64,000 nucleotides of DNA from Microbacterium profundi (GCF_000763375.1 NZ_JPSY01000004.1:62001-126000); one strand, 5' to 3'. Shown: positions 8,065 through 15,969, counted from the stretch's first letter. Numbers and translations are program-made. Notes: generated from the letters alone by a model not told the origin.

Positions 8065-9201
8065 TCATCCCGCCTCCCGAAGGCGCTCATTCATCCGTGC
8101 CGCAGCGTTCTGCAACGCTGTGTTGTCAGTGTGCAGGTACGCACGAGTCGTCTCGACCGATGCATGCCCGAGGATGTCGCTCACGACGTGGATCGGGATC
8201 CCCGCGTTTGCGAACCAGGTTGCACCCGCGTGCCGAAGGTCGTGACGGCGCAATCCCGGAAACCCGAGTGATGCAATCATCTGATCCCAGCCGGTTGCAT
8301 CACGCAACGCTGCGGTGGTGATGACGCCGCCGCGCGGTCCACGCAACAGCGGCAGGTTGCGCGCCCGTTGCGCCGTGAGCCTGCGCAGCACTGGCTCGAG
8401 TGGCTCGATGATCGGAACGCGGCGAACTCGACGCCCCTTTGGCGGCTTGATGCTGAGGCCGCCGGCGCCGGGAAAGCACTGGCGCTCGATTGTGACTAGC
8501 TTGCTCGTCCAATCGACGTCGCCAACAACGAGCCCGGCGACTTCTGACGTGCGTGCGGCAAGGAATGCACTGAGCATGACGTGGTCGCCGTAGCTCTGGT
8601 GGATCGCAGCGCAGGCCTCAGCGATCCATGCAACCTCATCGGGCGAGGGAACGGGACTTGCACGCTGAAGCTCCGTGTTCTGGTGGTAGCGTCTGTCGGC
8701 GCGGTCGCGCATGGGATTGCGAGCGATGAGATTATCGCGCACCGCTTCATCGAGCATTCGTGTCAGCGCGGCGATCGTGCCCTTGAGCGTGGAGCGAGAG
8801 TGCTCGCTCTCCCAAAGGTCGATGGTTCGATCTACGAGCCCGGTCGTGATGTCGTGAATGCGCAGATGCCCGAGGGCAGGCAGGACCCGGAGATGGAGCC
8901 CGGCACGATATCCGGCAGCGGTCGAGGTCGGGTCGACGCCGCGGAGGAACCGGCCTCCGATCGAGAGTGCGTAGTCGCTCAAACTGATGAACGGATCGAT
9001 CTTATGAATCGAACTCGCTCGCATGAGTTCGAAGAACTCCCGGGCGCCGACCTCATCGTCAACCGTGACCGAGCGACTCCGGCGCTCGCGCGATGACGGG
9101 GCAGTCCAGCGGACTCTGGCACGAAATCGAGATCCGCGTTTCAGCGTGTCGAGGTGGAGGCGAGTTCCGGGCGGCGGGAGAGCGGGTGGGCGAGTGATCA
9201 T
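8065..9201 (-). CDS. int: Tyrosine recombinase / integrase of the right element
   Basis: 378 residues. N-terminal arm-binding region, SAM-like core-binding domain (about 85-175) and C-terminal catalytic domain. Visible catalytic residues are the first Arg in FLAARTSEVAGL, HDLRHAGATW (His320, Arg323), His346 in LGHASVETT and the nucleophile Tyr355 in TTRAYLH. It is read toward the left attachment core, now separated from it by the insertion sequence. It presumably recombines at the tRNA-Pro 3' end. Its start lies 4 bp beyond the stop of the preceding small gene, so the two are coupled. Confidence 0.93.
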   Translation of the reverse strand: MITRPPALPPPGTRLHLDTLKRGSRFRARVRWTAPSSRERRSRSVTVDDEVGAREFFELMRASSIHKIDPFISLSDYALSIGGRFLRGVDPTSTAAGYRAGLHLRVLPALGHLRIHDITTGLVDRTIDLWESEHSRSTLKGTIAALTRMLDEAVRDNLIARNPMRDRADRRYHQNTELQRASPVPSPDEVAWIAEACAAIHQSYGDHVMLSAFLAARTSEVAGLVVGDVDWTSKLVTIERQCFPGAGGLSIKPPKGRRVRRVPIIEPLEPVLRRLTAQRARNLPLLRGPRGGVITTAALRDATGWDQMIASLGFPGLRRHDLRHAGATWFANAGIPIHVVSDILGHASVETTRAYLHTDNTALQNAAARMNERLREAG

Positions 9202-9205
9202 CCGA

Positions 9206-9523
9206 TCAAGGATCTCGCCTCATCAATGTAAGTATTCCCCGTCCTTCTGTACGAGACACTGTCATGCAGCCGCCACAGCGATCAACGAGGTCGGCGGACT
9301 CCAACTTGCCTCGGAACTCCTCGAACACGCTGACCCAGTCGTCATCCGCGAGCACCACATCTGCCGCAACGAGACGGTGAACCCCCTCGCGGCGGAGCAG
9401 GGGCTCAGCGAGGCGAGCTGATCGTGCGGGCGTGATCGATTGTTTGATCGGCCGTGCAACCTCAGCCTCCCAGCTTGTGACAGATACCTGCCACATGTAA
9501 TGAGTTGGGAGGCGCACTGCCAT
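9206..9523 (-). CDS. Hypothetical 105-aa protein upstream of integrase
   Basis: Begins MAVRLPTHYMWQVSV and ends four bases before the integrase start. AGGA lies about nine bases upstream of the start. The middle (ARLAEPLLRREGVHRLVAAD) has a helical, protein-like composition. No domain is recognised. By position it could be an excisionase or directionality factor, or an integrase regulator, but nothing in the sequence proves this. Confidence 0.5.
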   Translation of the reverse strand: MAVRLPTHYMWQVSVTSWEAEVARPIKQSITPARSARLAEPLLRREGVHRLVAADVVLADDDWVSVFEEFRGKLESADLVDRCGGCMTVSRTEGRGILTLMRRDP

Positions 9524-9628
9524 CGGTGGATTCCTGACCGATTCCCGCCTGTCGGTTTGCCTAGAAGGCCCCAGAATGGTGCGGTAAAGTTGAGTGCTGG
9601 CATACGAAATGCATGAAGGAGGACGGCG

Positions 9629-9784
9629 ATGAAGCGCAAGGCGATCGACCAGGCCGCTGTTAAGCGTGCCGCCGTACGCTCCACACGTGAGTCAGCGTCG
9701 CTGGAACGACGAACCGTGCCGGCAAACTATGTTCGGTCGGCAAAGATCGGACGCTTTGTCGTGGCCCGTAGCACGCAGAAGTGA
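9629..9784 (+). CDS. Small basic partner (putative antitoxin) of Fic protein
   Basis: 51 residues starting MKRKAIDQAAVKRAAVRSTR, with a strong AGGAGG ribosome-binding site seven bases upstream. It overlaps the Fic gene by four bases (GTGA), the classic arrangement of a two-gene toxin-antitoxin or regulator pair. Class I Fic antitoxins use an (S/T)xxxE(G/N) helix; SASLER here is close but ends in Arg, so inhibition by that route is uncertain. The tail (KIGRFVVARSTQK) resembles the small proteins found before many Fic and defence genes. Confidence 0.65.
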   Translation: MKRKAIDQAAVKRAAVRSTRESASLERRTVPANYVRSAKIGRFVVARSTQK

Positions 9785-10401
9785 CGCTCGATCCGGGTTA
9801 CGGCGAGACTCCGCTCCCGTTCGATGAGCTGGATGCCCTGACTCCGGCGGCTCGCGAAGCCCTTGAAGAACCGATCACGAAAGCGGCCGTCTACGACCTC
9901 GAACAGGCCGTTGAAGCCGAGGTGACGGAGCAGCTCATCACCGACGTCCTCGAAGACCGACTCGGGCTTGACGAACTGCTCTCAGATCGCTTCCTGCGAG
10001 AACTGCACCAGAGACTGTACGGGGATATCTGGATCTGGGCAGGGACGCACCGGCGTCATCTCTTCAATCTCGGAGTCGACCCTGCCTACATCGCGCTCGA
10101 GTTACGGACCTCTATCGAAACCATCCGGTATCGATGGGATCACACCGAGGACTGGACACCGCGCGAACTCGGTGTCGCTGTGCATGCTGAGTGCGTGCGG
10201 ATCCACCCATTCACTGATGGGAACGGCCGGAGCACCCGCCTGTATGCAGATCTGACGTTCCTCGCTGCTCAGGAGTCAGAGGACGTCGAGATGTACAACT
10301 GGTCGATCGACAAGAAGCCGTACATTGAACTTCTCCGTGCGTACGACGTCAATCGTGACCCCAAGCCGCTCGCGGCCTTCATCCCCATATACAAGCTCTA
10401 G
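9781..10401 (+). CDS. Fic-domain protein (putative AMPylase toxin)
   Basis: 206 residues from the GTG at 9781. The Fic core is complete: HPFTDGNGRSTR at 142-153 (catalytic His142; Asp146 for metal; GNGR for phosphate binding). The preceding helices include LYGDIWIWAGTHRR and the flap strand region near 95-110. Fic enzymes usually transfer AMP to a target hydroxyl; targets cannot be predicted. No inhibitory helix motif is obvious in the protein itself, which fits control by the overlapping small gene upstream. It is convergent with the CBASS effector gene. Confidence 0.9.
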   Translation: MTLDPGYGETPLPFDELDALTPAAREALEEPITKAAVYDLEQAVEAEVTEQLITDVLEDRLGLDELLSDRFLRELHQRLYGDIWIWAGTHRRHLFNLGVDPAYIALELRTSIETIRYRWDHTEDWTPRELGVAVHAECVRIHPFTDGNGRSTRLYADLTFLAAQESEDVEMYNWSIDKKPYIELLRAYDVNRDPKPLAAFIPIYKL

Positions 10402-10481
10402 CGCCGCGATCTGCACCATGATTTTGTGACGGGTGTGTCAGGAGCCCGAGACGAGACTGGGAAAGTTGGGATGCTCTTGAC

Positions 10482-12272
10482 TCAGCACTCGCTTTGTTCT
10501 TCTAAGACGACTACGTCTGTGATTGGCCCTCCGGCGATGCCAGGTTCGAGGATCAGGGCTGGCGAATAGCGTGAATCACTCGTATCGCTGTTCTCCCACT
10601 CATAGACCACCGTGCGGAGGGTGTTGAGATAACGCCCGATGAGGATGGCCATCGGATAAGGACCGTGGAACGCAAGATGCACCTCTGCACGACCGTTGGC
10701 GGCGGCTAGTTGTTTGATCTGCCGCGCGATGGCAGCGCTGAGCCGTCCTGCCTCTCTAGAATCGATCCGATCTGAACCGGTAACTGAGATCACGGCTGCT
10801 GTCGTGAACGGTTCGGTTGAATCATGCAAGAGACGTTCAAAGGCTGTCTCGTCGGGAGCGGGCGTCAGACTGATGAAGATCGCGGCACGATCTGGGACCT
10901 CAGGTTGACGGGGTCCCGGAAGAGTGAGACGCGTGCTGTGGACTTGGGTGATCATCGGATCGTCTTCGGGGGTGACAGATGTCCAGATCTGATCGCGAGC
11001 ATCGAGCACCTCGACGTTGCCGATCTTGGTTTCAGGAAGGGCTGCTCCGATAGCAAGGGCAACCGAGAGGTGTGCCCCGCCGGAGATCCGTGCAGTTTTC
11101 GCGCCGGAGGCGTACACGGCGTCTCCAGTGAGCGGGAGAGTCGTCTTGAGGTGTTCAAGCCCATCGCGGGAAGGAAAACGTCCGTTGTCGGATGACTTGA
11201 TGCGGATGTGTAGGTCGTCTTCGTCGGCTTCGAGGGCAAACGGCGTGGGGCGGGTCTGGACACGGATGCTGAACGGCCGCCCCTCCTCGCGGATTTTCGG
11301 TCGTCGCTGCTCGACCCGGTGCATGAGTAGATCACGCACGATTTCTACTTCACCGGTCGGAGCCAGCATGTTGCTTTGCTTCTTGTCTGCGAGCGTTCGC
11401 GCGGGTGAGAGTCGTAGGAGGCGGTCGGGTCCGTCGTAGTCGCACTTCGATCCGTTCCCAACCCGGGGAATCGCATTTGCGATACACAGGCTGAATGCCG
11501 AATCGTTGTCGAGTTCGAGTAGGCGAGGCAACTCGCGTTCGCGAACGATTTCGCTGTAGACGATCTCCGGGGTCACGACGAGAACACCAGCCGAGAGCCC
11601 TTTGGTGAGCGCCTGTTCGAGCCGGTCGATAGTCGTCCCGGCTCGCAGATCGCTGTTATCTCTCCACACGACAAGCCCCGCGGCTCTCAGGAGGCCCTCG
11701 AGAGATTCGGCATGGGGCGTTCCGTCTGACTGTCGGTACGAGATGAAGACCGGACCGTCTCCGCGCACGGCTCCATCGGGCAAGGGGCCCAAGGGCGCGA
11801 ACCTCGACGCTGGGAAGGAAACGTCCGCTTTGGTACTGGTGATGCGACCCAAGCGGTGCCGTTGGGCGACCAGTCCGATGAACGGATCGGTTCGGCCAGG
11901 CGCATAGACCAGCAGCGCTACTGGGCCATCGCTGCTTTTCGCGATTGCACGCATGGCGGCGACGTCCGTCGGACTCGGCCCCGAGGGGGCGGGATGACTG
12001 TGCCATTCGCCGATATAGCCTGTCGGATCGTCATCTGCTCGTCCAGCGAGGAATTCTTCAAGGAGCTCGTTCGCCCGGACGTCGTCTCGAACGTAGCGAT
12101 TAGTGCCGGCCTGCCCGTCGACAGTCAGGGCGTGGGTAACAACGATGTTGCGTCCCTCCCTGTACCCGAGAAGGACCCCGCCCGTTTCGAGCGGAAGCTG
12201 CTTTGCATTCTCGGAGGCGATCGTCTCGTGAGCATTGCCGCTCAGCTCGATGCGAGCAGGCAAGCGCGTCAC
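10482..12272 (-). CDS. CBASS effector: JAB protease-TIR-SAVED fusion
   Basis: 596 residues in three modules. (1) JAB/MPN metalloprotease, about 1-150: Glu29 in LETGGVLLG and GEWHSHPAPSGPSPTD (His91, His93, Asp103), an intact JAMM zinc site. (2) TIR domain, about 172-300: GPVFISYRQSDG, LEGLLRAAGLVVWRDN, LSAGVLVVTPEIVYSEI. (3) SAVED sensor, about 350-590: GGAHLSVALAIGAALP and EVHLAFHGPYPMAILIG. TIR-SAVED effectors bind a cyclic trinucleotide and degrade NAD+. JAB (Cap3) normally is a separate protein that reverses Cap2 conjugation. Here both functions sit in one chain. The gene overlaps the E2-E1 gene by 4 bp and is last in the operon. Confidence 0.9.
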   Translation of the reverse strand: MTRLPARIELSGNAHETIASENAKQLPLETGGVLLGYREGRNIVVTHALTVDGQAGTNRYVRDDVRANELLEEFLAGRADDDPTGYIGEWHSHPAPSGPSPTDVAAMRAIAKSSDGPVALLVYAPGRTDPFIGLVAQRHRLGRITSTKADVSFPASRFAPLGPLPDGAVRGDGPVFISYRQSDGTPHAESLEGLLRAAGLVVWRDNSDLRAGTTIDRLEQALTKGLSAGVLVVTPEIVYSEIVRERELPRLLELDNDSAFSLCIANAIPRVGNGSKCDYDGPDRLLRLSPARTLADKKQSNMLAPTGEVEIVRDLLMHRVEQRRPKIREEGRPFSIRVQTRPTPFALEADEDDLHIRIKSSDNGRFPSRDGLEHLKTTLPLTGDAVYASGAKTARISGGAHLSVALAIGAALPETKIGNVEVLDARDQIWTSVTPEDDPMITQVHSTRLTLPGPRQPEVPDRAAIFISLTPAPDETAFERLLHDSTEPFTTAAVISVTGSDRIDSREAGRLSAAIARQIKQLAAANGRAEVHLAFHGPYPMAILIGRYLNTLRTVVYEWENSDTSDSRYSPALILEPGIAGGPITDVVVLEEQSEC

Positions 12273-13735
12273 AGTTCACCTCCTTGTGGGCTTGATGCGA
12301 TGGTTCGCACCTCTCCCGCCGGATGGAGCGGGCTGTTCGTCAGTAGTCCGAGCGCATGTCGTACCGTTGCTGCAGCCGCTTCAATCACCGCGTACGGCGG
12401 AGTTGGTGAGATTGGGCTTCCGCATCCGGCTTCGAACACATCCGCTGTGGAACGCTCGGCATCGAGCGCCGAGGGCGGGTGAGGAGTGGCGCCGTCGAGT
12501 GGCGGTAACACGTCGATGCGGTACGTGGCACCATCGTTCTGAAGCGCAGCCGAGAGAACGCGTGTTCCAAGCGACTTGGCCGCGACATGGAGGAGTGCCG
12601 TGGTCGCGAAGTCAGCAGTCGCATTGACAACAAGATCGTGATTCTGAAGAAGCTCGACGGCTGCGTCGCCGGAACTGATGTTGTCATCAACGACTTCGAT
12701 GTCGGAACCCTGGATGTCGGCGCGAGCCACAAGGTGACCCTTTACAGCTTTGCCCTTCGTCAGCCCGACGGCTTCGGGGCCAACGAGATGGCGAACGAGG
12801 TTGCCCGGCATCACGACGTCTCCATCAACAAGAGTCAGATGGCGGACACCGGATCGCACGAGCGTGTCTGCCACGAAGGAGCCCAGTGCGCCGACACCAA
12901 CGACAGCGACACGGCGATCACTGAGCGCGAGGGCAAGGACGCCTGCCCGAGCCTGTCTGGCCGCGTTGGTATCTGCTCCTGAACGAAGGCGTCTGACGGC
13001 GATCCCGCCGGCGGTCGTCGGCCAGACGTCTAGAGCGATCGCGCCGTCGTGAGCGCCACGTCGATAAACAAGAACGAGAACGGCAACTGTGTGGTCGCGA
13101 ATCCGGCGTTCCAGATCTACTGTGGGATCGATCAGCGCCGCAATGTCGTCCCACGTTCGGGGAGGGGCGACCACCTCTCCAAGGTCGGCAACGTATCCGA
13201 ACCGGTCCTTGCTGTGTTTCGAGACCTTCGCTGGTCGCGTGCCTGTTCCGATTCGCATGACGTCGTTCTTCGCGGGACGGAAGCGCACAAAGCCGTTTCG
13301 GTGCTGCTCGAGATCATCGTACAGATAGACACGAGCGTCCTCGGACAGGTCGAAGTACCGGTCGAGGTCGAGATCGAGACGATCGTCTGGCCAACCGGCG
13401 TCTGCTCGCTCGAACCAGGCCGTGATGTGCTCGACGAACTCGCTGGCCTCGGTCCACCACAGTCCGTCATGATCGTCCTCGGCGATCAGGCACAGTGAGC
13501 CGTTGAGCTCCCGGTGCCAGGACCAGGGCACAAGATCGAGCTCAACCGGGACGACACGCGGCGGCTGGAACGGGAACCGCGACCGCAGCGTGATGAGCAC
13601 CTCCGTAGCTCTACCGGAGTGCGAGATGGGTCCCCTCCATCCGGCGTCGCTTTCGGTGAAGCCGCCACGGATGAGACCCTCTTCAAAGTGTTGCCGCGAG
13701 TAGGCGATGTAATCGTCGTACACCGTGAGGCTCAC
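12269..13735 (-). CDS. cap2: CBASS E2-E1 ubiquitin-transfer-like fusion (Cap2-like)
   Basis: 488 residues. The N-terminal E2-like domain (about 1-150) has FPFQPPRVVPVELD and the candidate catalytic Cys82 in NGSLCLIAED. The C-terminal E1/ThiF domain has the nucleotide-binding loop VAVVGVGALGSFVADTL, the strand LTLVDGDVVMPGNLVRH and a candidate E1 cysteine at 438 (EAGCGSPISPTPP). Cap2 enzymes in type II CBASS attach the C-terminus of the CD-NTase to cellular targets and so prime it. Four-base overlaps on both sides (with the CD-NTase and the effector) show tight translational coupling. Confidence 0.92.
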   Translation of the reverse strand: MSLTVYDDYIAYSRQHFEEGLIRGGFTESDAGWRGPISHSGRATEVLITLRSRFPFQPPRVVPVELDLVPWSWHRELNGSLCLIAEDDHDGLWWTEASEFVEHITAWFERADAGWPDDRLDLDLDRYFDLSEDARVYLYDDLEQHRNGFVRFRPAKNDVMRIGTGTRPAKVSKHSKDRFGYVADLGEVVAPPRTWDDIAALIDPTVDLERRIRDHTVAVLVLVYRRGAHDGAIALDVWPTTAGGIAVRRLRSGADTNAARQARAGVLALALSDRRVAVVGVGALGSFVADTLVRSGVRHLTLVDGDVVMPGNLVRHLVGPEAVGLTKGKAVKGHLVARADIQGSDIEVVDDNISSGDAAVELLQNHDLVVNATADFATTALLHVAAKSLGTRVLSAALQNDGATYRIDVLPPLDGATPHPPSALDAERSTADVFEAGCGSPISPTPPYAVIEAAAATVRHALGLLTNSPLHPAGEVRTIASSPQGGEL

Positions 13736-14739
13736 CCGAAAGTCCTTGTACCAGCGGGCACCACCCGGGCACCAGCAAGGATTGCGGACGCGCGCTTGCT
13801 GCCGTCTTCGTTGAAGCCGGGCGGCATCGGGAACACCATCTTGTCGTCGCCGTTCTTGCCAAGGAGTTTCTGGAAGGCAAGCGCCGCCTTGCCCTCATCC
13901 TCCTCTGCCAGGGCATCATCCGCTGAGATGGCTGCATCCGCGAACCGAGTTCGCGCCGCCTCAAGTTCCTCGTCCGAGGCACGTATGTGAATCGTCGCAC
14001 CAGCCAGGGTGGGGTCGTTCACACCGATCCCGTACGTCACGAAATTCTCGATGATCTTGCTTACCTTGGTCAGTGCGGACACGTAATACTCCGCTTGGTC
14101 GCTCCCAGACACGGCGCCCGACGCGAAGGCCTGGTAGGTCGCCAGTTCGAAAAAGAAGCCCCCAGGCTTCTTTTTGCCGAGTTGGGCGCGCCGGGTCTGG
14201 CGGAGCAACTTGACCGTCGGTACGTAGTAGCCATCGTGAGCTGCGTTCATCTCGCTGGACAGTGAGGTTAGTCCCTCAGGGTTAGTGCGTACCCACTCGT
14301 TCTCGTCACCCTTCTGCGGGATCTCCCATGTCTCTCCGTCCCAATGGGGACGAGCTGGGACGGCATCGACGTAGAGGTCGTACTCGGGGAAAGAGACCTG
14401 GAGGCTGCGGTCTTGACGCTTGGTACGTCGGTGCCCGTCGGAGTCAGTGCCGAATTCCGCGTGCAACACGGCAAAGAACCTATCGAGGATGTCCTTCGAT
14501 GTGACGTCGCTCGGCATGTCAGGGAGGCGCACGAATACGTCGACATCTTTGATGCGTTTGATCGACACGTTGCGCTTGTATGAACCGATCAACACGGGGG
14601 AGACGCCGTACTCGGTGAGCTTGGCGTCCGCCTCGAGGGCATCGCGGACCAGCCGATGCGCTTCTGGCGCGTTGGTCTTGTCATCGCTGGGCTCGATGGA
14701 ACTCAGCGCATCCTTGAACTGCTGTTTGAGGTGAGCCAT
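13732..14739 (-). CDS. CBASS CD-NTase (cyclic-oligonucleotide synthase)
   Basis: 335 residues from the ATG at 14739; GGAGGAG lies a few bases upstream, so this is preferred to an ATG at 14790. The nucleotidyltransferase signature is complete: GSYKRNVSIKRIKDVDVFV (Gly52-Ser53, Asp65, Asp67) and a third Asp at 125 in YDLYVDAVP. A helical C-terminal half follows. The chain ends GTRTFG, with a terminal glycine, as expected for a substrate of Cap2-type conjugation. The product would be a cyclic oligonucleotide sensed by the SAVED domain two genes downstream. Its exact base composition cannot be read from sequence. Confidence 0.93.
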   Translation of the reverse strand: MAHLKQQFKDALSSIEPSDDKTNAPEAHRLVRDALEADAKLTEYGVSPVLIGSYKRNVSIKRIKDVDVFVRLPDMPSDVTSKDILDRFFAVLHAEFGTDSDGHRRTKRQDRSLQVSFPEYDLYVDAVPARPHWDGETWEIPQKGDENEWVRTNPEGLTSLSSEMNAAHDGYYVPTVKLLRQTRRAQLGKKKPGGFFFELATYQAFASGAVSGSDQAEYYVSALTKVSKIIENFVTYGIGVNDPTLAGATIHIRASDEELEAARTRFADAAISADDALAEEDEGKAALAFQKLLGKNGDDKMVFPMPPGFNEDGSKRASAILAGARVVPAGTRTFG

Positions 14740-14773
14740 CGGCTCCTCCGATTCGGATTGTAGGGGGTCGGTG

Positions 14774-14820
14774 TTCCGAGTCTTCCTCACACCACCCGAC
14801 AGTGCGAGGAAGACTCGGAA
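14774..14820. promoter_or_regulatory. Perfect 15-bp inverted repeat before the CD-NTase gene
   Basis: TTCCGAGTCTTCCTC (14774-14788) and its exact complement (14806-14820), with a 17-nt loop. It starts six bases after the stop of the 39-aa gene and ends about 35 bases before the CD-NTase start. In leftward RNA it would form a strong hairpin. It could be a partial terminator or attenuator that lowers CBASS expression, an RNA-processing site, or an operator. There is no T-run after it, so a simple terminator is less likely. Confidence 0.7.
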
Positions 14821-14826
14821 TGGGGG

Positions 14827-14946
14827 CTACTTCTTCTTGCCGCTCTTGCCAGTGCTCTCGTTGGTCGTCGTCTTGGGGTGACTCTTCACGGTTGACTGCT
14901 TCACAAAGCGCCCGGTGATGGCGCTACGCCCTCGCTTACCTGCCAT
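14827..14946 (-). CDS. 39-aa basic small protein heading the CBASS operon
   Basis: Sequence begins MAGKRGRSAITGRFVKQST and continues with KSHPKTTTNE and a Lys-rich tail. This resembles a widespread family of tiny proteins (RSAxTGRFV...HPxTT) often annotated as hypothetical and found beside toxin-antitoxin or defence genes. It is the first gene leftward from the divergent regulatory region, ahead of the CD-NTase. Function unknown. GGTGAGAG precedes the start. Confidence 0.65.
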   Translation of the reverse strand: MAGKRGRSAITGRFVKQSTVKSHPKTTTNESTGKSGKKK

Positions 14947-14979
14947 TGCTCTCACCCCCTCGTGTTCCAAATTCGATGT

Positions 14980-15039
14980 TGTGTTTCAATTCTAACACAG
15001 CCGTGTCGAGAGTGACTTGGTGTTGCACATGTGAGACAC
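14980..15039. promoter_or_regulatory. Divergent regulatory region with two 20-bp inverted repeats
   Basis: Between the 39-aa/CBASS genes (leftward) and the XRE gene (rightward). TGTGTT-N8-AACACA occupies 14980-14999 and GTGTTGCACA/TGTGAGACAC (8 of 10 pairs) occupies 15020-15039. Their centres are 40 bp apart, near four helical turns. Repeated GTGTT half-sites are what a dimeric HTH repressor would bind, and the adjacent XRE protein is the obvious candidate. No clear -35/-10 pairs were identified. Confidence 0.55.
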
Positions 15040-15045
15040 TCGAGT

Positions 15046-15414
15046 ATGGCCAAAACAACGATCAACACGGCCGCGCTCTACTCGGCGCTCGACGCTGCCC
15101 GCCAAGAACGCCAGCTCTCGTGGCGAACGCTGGCAGGTGAGATCGGTGTGAGCCCGTCGCTGCTCTCAAGGCTCGGCAACGGACTGAAACCTGACACCGA
15201 CGGATTCGCAACGATCATTGCATGGCTCAGGCTCCCTGCCGAGGGCTTCTTTGAGCGCGATGGCGAGAGCAATGCCGACGACGCGCGTGAACCAGATCTC
15301 ATGGCGCAGCTCGCGCCCCTTCTCCGGGCCCGCAAGGATCTAAGCGAGACGGATATCAACTACCTACAGCAAGTAATCGGCCTCACCGTTGAACGCGCTC
15401 GGGCGAAGGGATGA
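15046..15414 (+). CDS. XRE-family HTH repressor (CapH-like)
   Basis: 122 residues from the ATG at 15046 (a GTG at 15031 is an alternative). The helix-turn-helix lies at about 8-65 (LYSALDAARQERQLSWRTLA, IGVSPSLLSRLGNG), followed by a short C-terminal segment. It is three bases from an ImmA/IrrE protease gene and divergent from a CBASS operon. In characterised CBASS loci an HTH repressor (CapH) is cleaved by an adjacent metalloprotease (CapP) when DNA damage is sensed. Gene order here is the same, so it is likely the operon's repressor. Confidence 0.85.
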   Translation: MAKTTINTAALYSALDAARQERQLSWRTLAGEIGVSPSLLSRLGNGLKPDTDGFATIIAWLRLPAEGFFERDGESNADDAREPDLMAQLAPLLRARKDLSETDINYLQQVIGLTVERARAKG

Positions 15415-15417
15415 TCT

Positions 15418-15969
15418 GTGCGTCGCGGATTCAAGACCGAGGCGAAGCGCCTTGCACTGGAGCTTCGGACTGAAATAGGCCTCGGCGCGCACGCGCCCTT
15501 CGACCCGTATGCCTTCGCGTTGGAGTACGGAATCGCTGTCGTTCGACTCAGCGAACTCGACGGAGCAGCCCGCGAGCATTTCCTGAAAGAACAGGGGAGC
15601 GCGCTGTCAGGCGCGTTGATCCCAGACGGCACAGGAGCTGTGATTCTGGAGAACGATGCGCAACCGCTCACACGGAGGCGGACCACAATGTGTCACGAAC
15701 TTGCACACGTTGTTCTTGAGCACTCATTTGGTGTCTCGCTGTCCGACGAACGGAAGTGCGGGCTCGGCGGCCAGCAGGAGGAGGAAGCCAACTGGCTCTC
15801 TGGCGAGATGCTCATTCCCCACGACGGCGCCTTCCGGCTGGCCCGAGCCAACGCCACAGATGAGCGTGCAGCTCAGGTGTTCGACGTGAGTCTTGCGGTT
15901 GCCCGCTGGCGAATGAACCACAGCGGAGCGCGCAAAGTCATGCAAAGGGCTCGTGCCAAATGGGCGTGA
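15418..15969 (+). CDS. ImmA/IrrE metallopeptidase (CapP-like)
   Basis: 183 residues from a GTG start. The zinc motif HELAH (93-97, in CHELAHVVLEH) and the downstream acidic helix with EEEANWLSGEML (third ligand Glu) are the ImmA/IrrE (DUF955) signature. The three-base gap to the XRE gene indicates co-translation. By analogy with phage ImmA-ImmR, IrrE-DdrO and CBASS CapP-CapH pairs, it should cleave the adjacent repressor on a stress signal and so raise CBASS expression. The activating signal cannot be read from sequence. Confidence 0.88.
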   Translation: MRRGFKTEAKRLALELRTEIGLGAHAPFDPYAFALEYGIAVVRLSELDGAAREHFLKEQGSALSGALIPDGTGAVILENDAQPLTRRRTTMCHELAHVVLEHSFGVSLSDERKCGLGGQQEEEANWLSGEMLIPHDGAFRLARANATDERAAQVFDVSLAVARWRMNHSGARKVMQRARAKWA

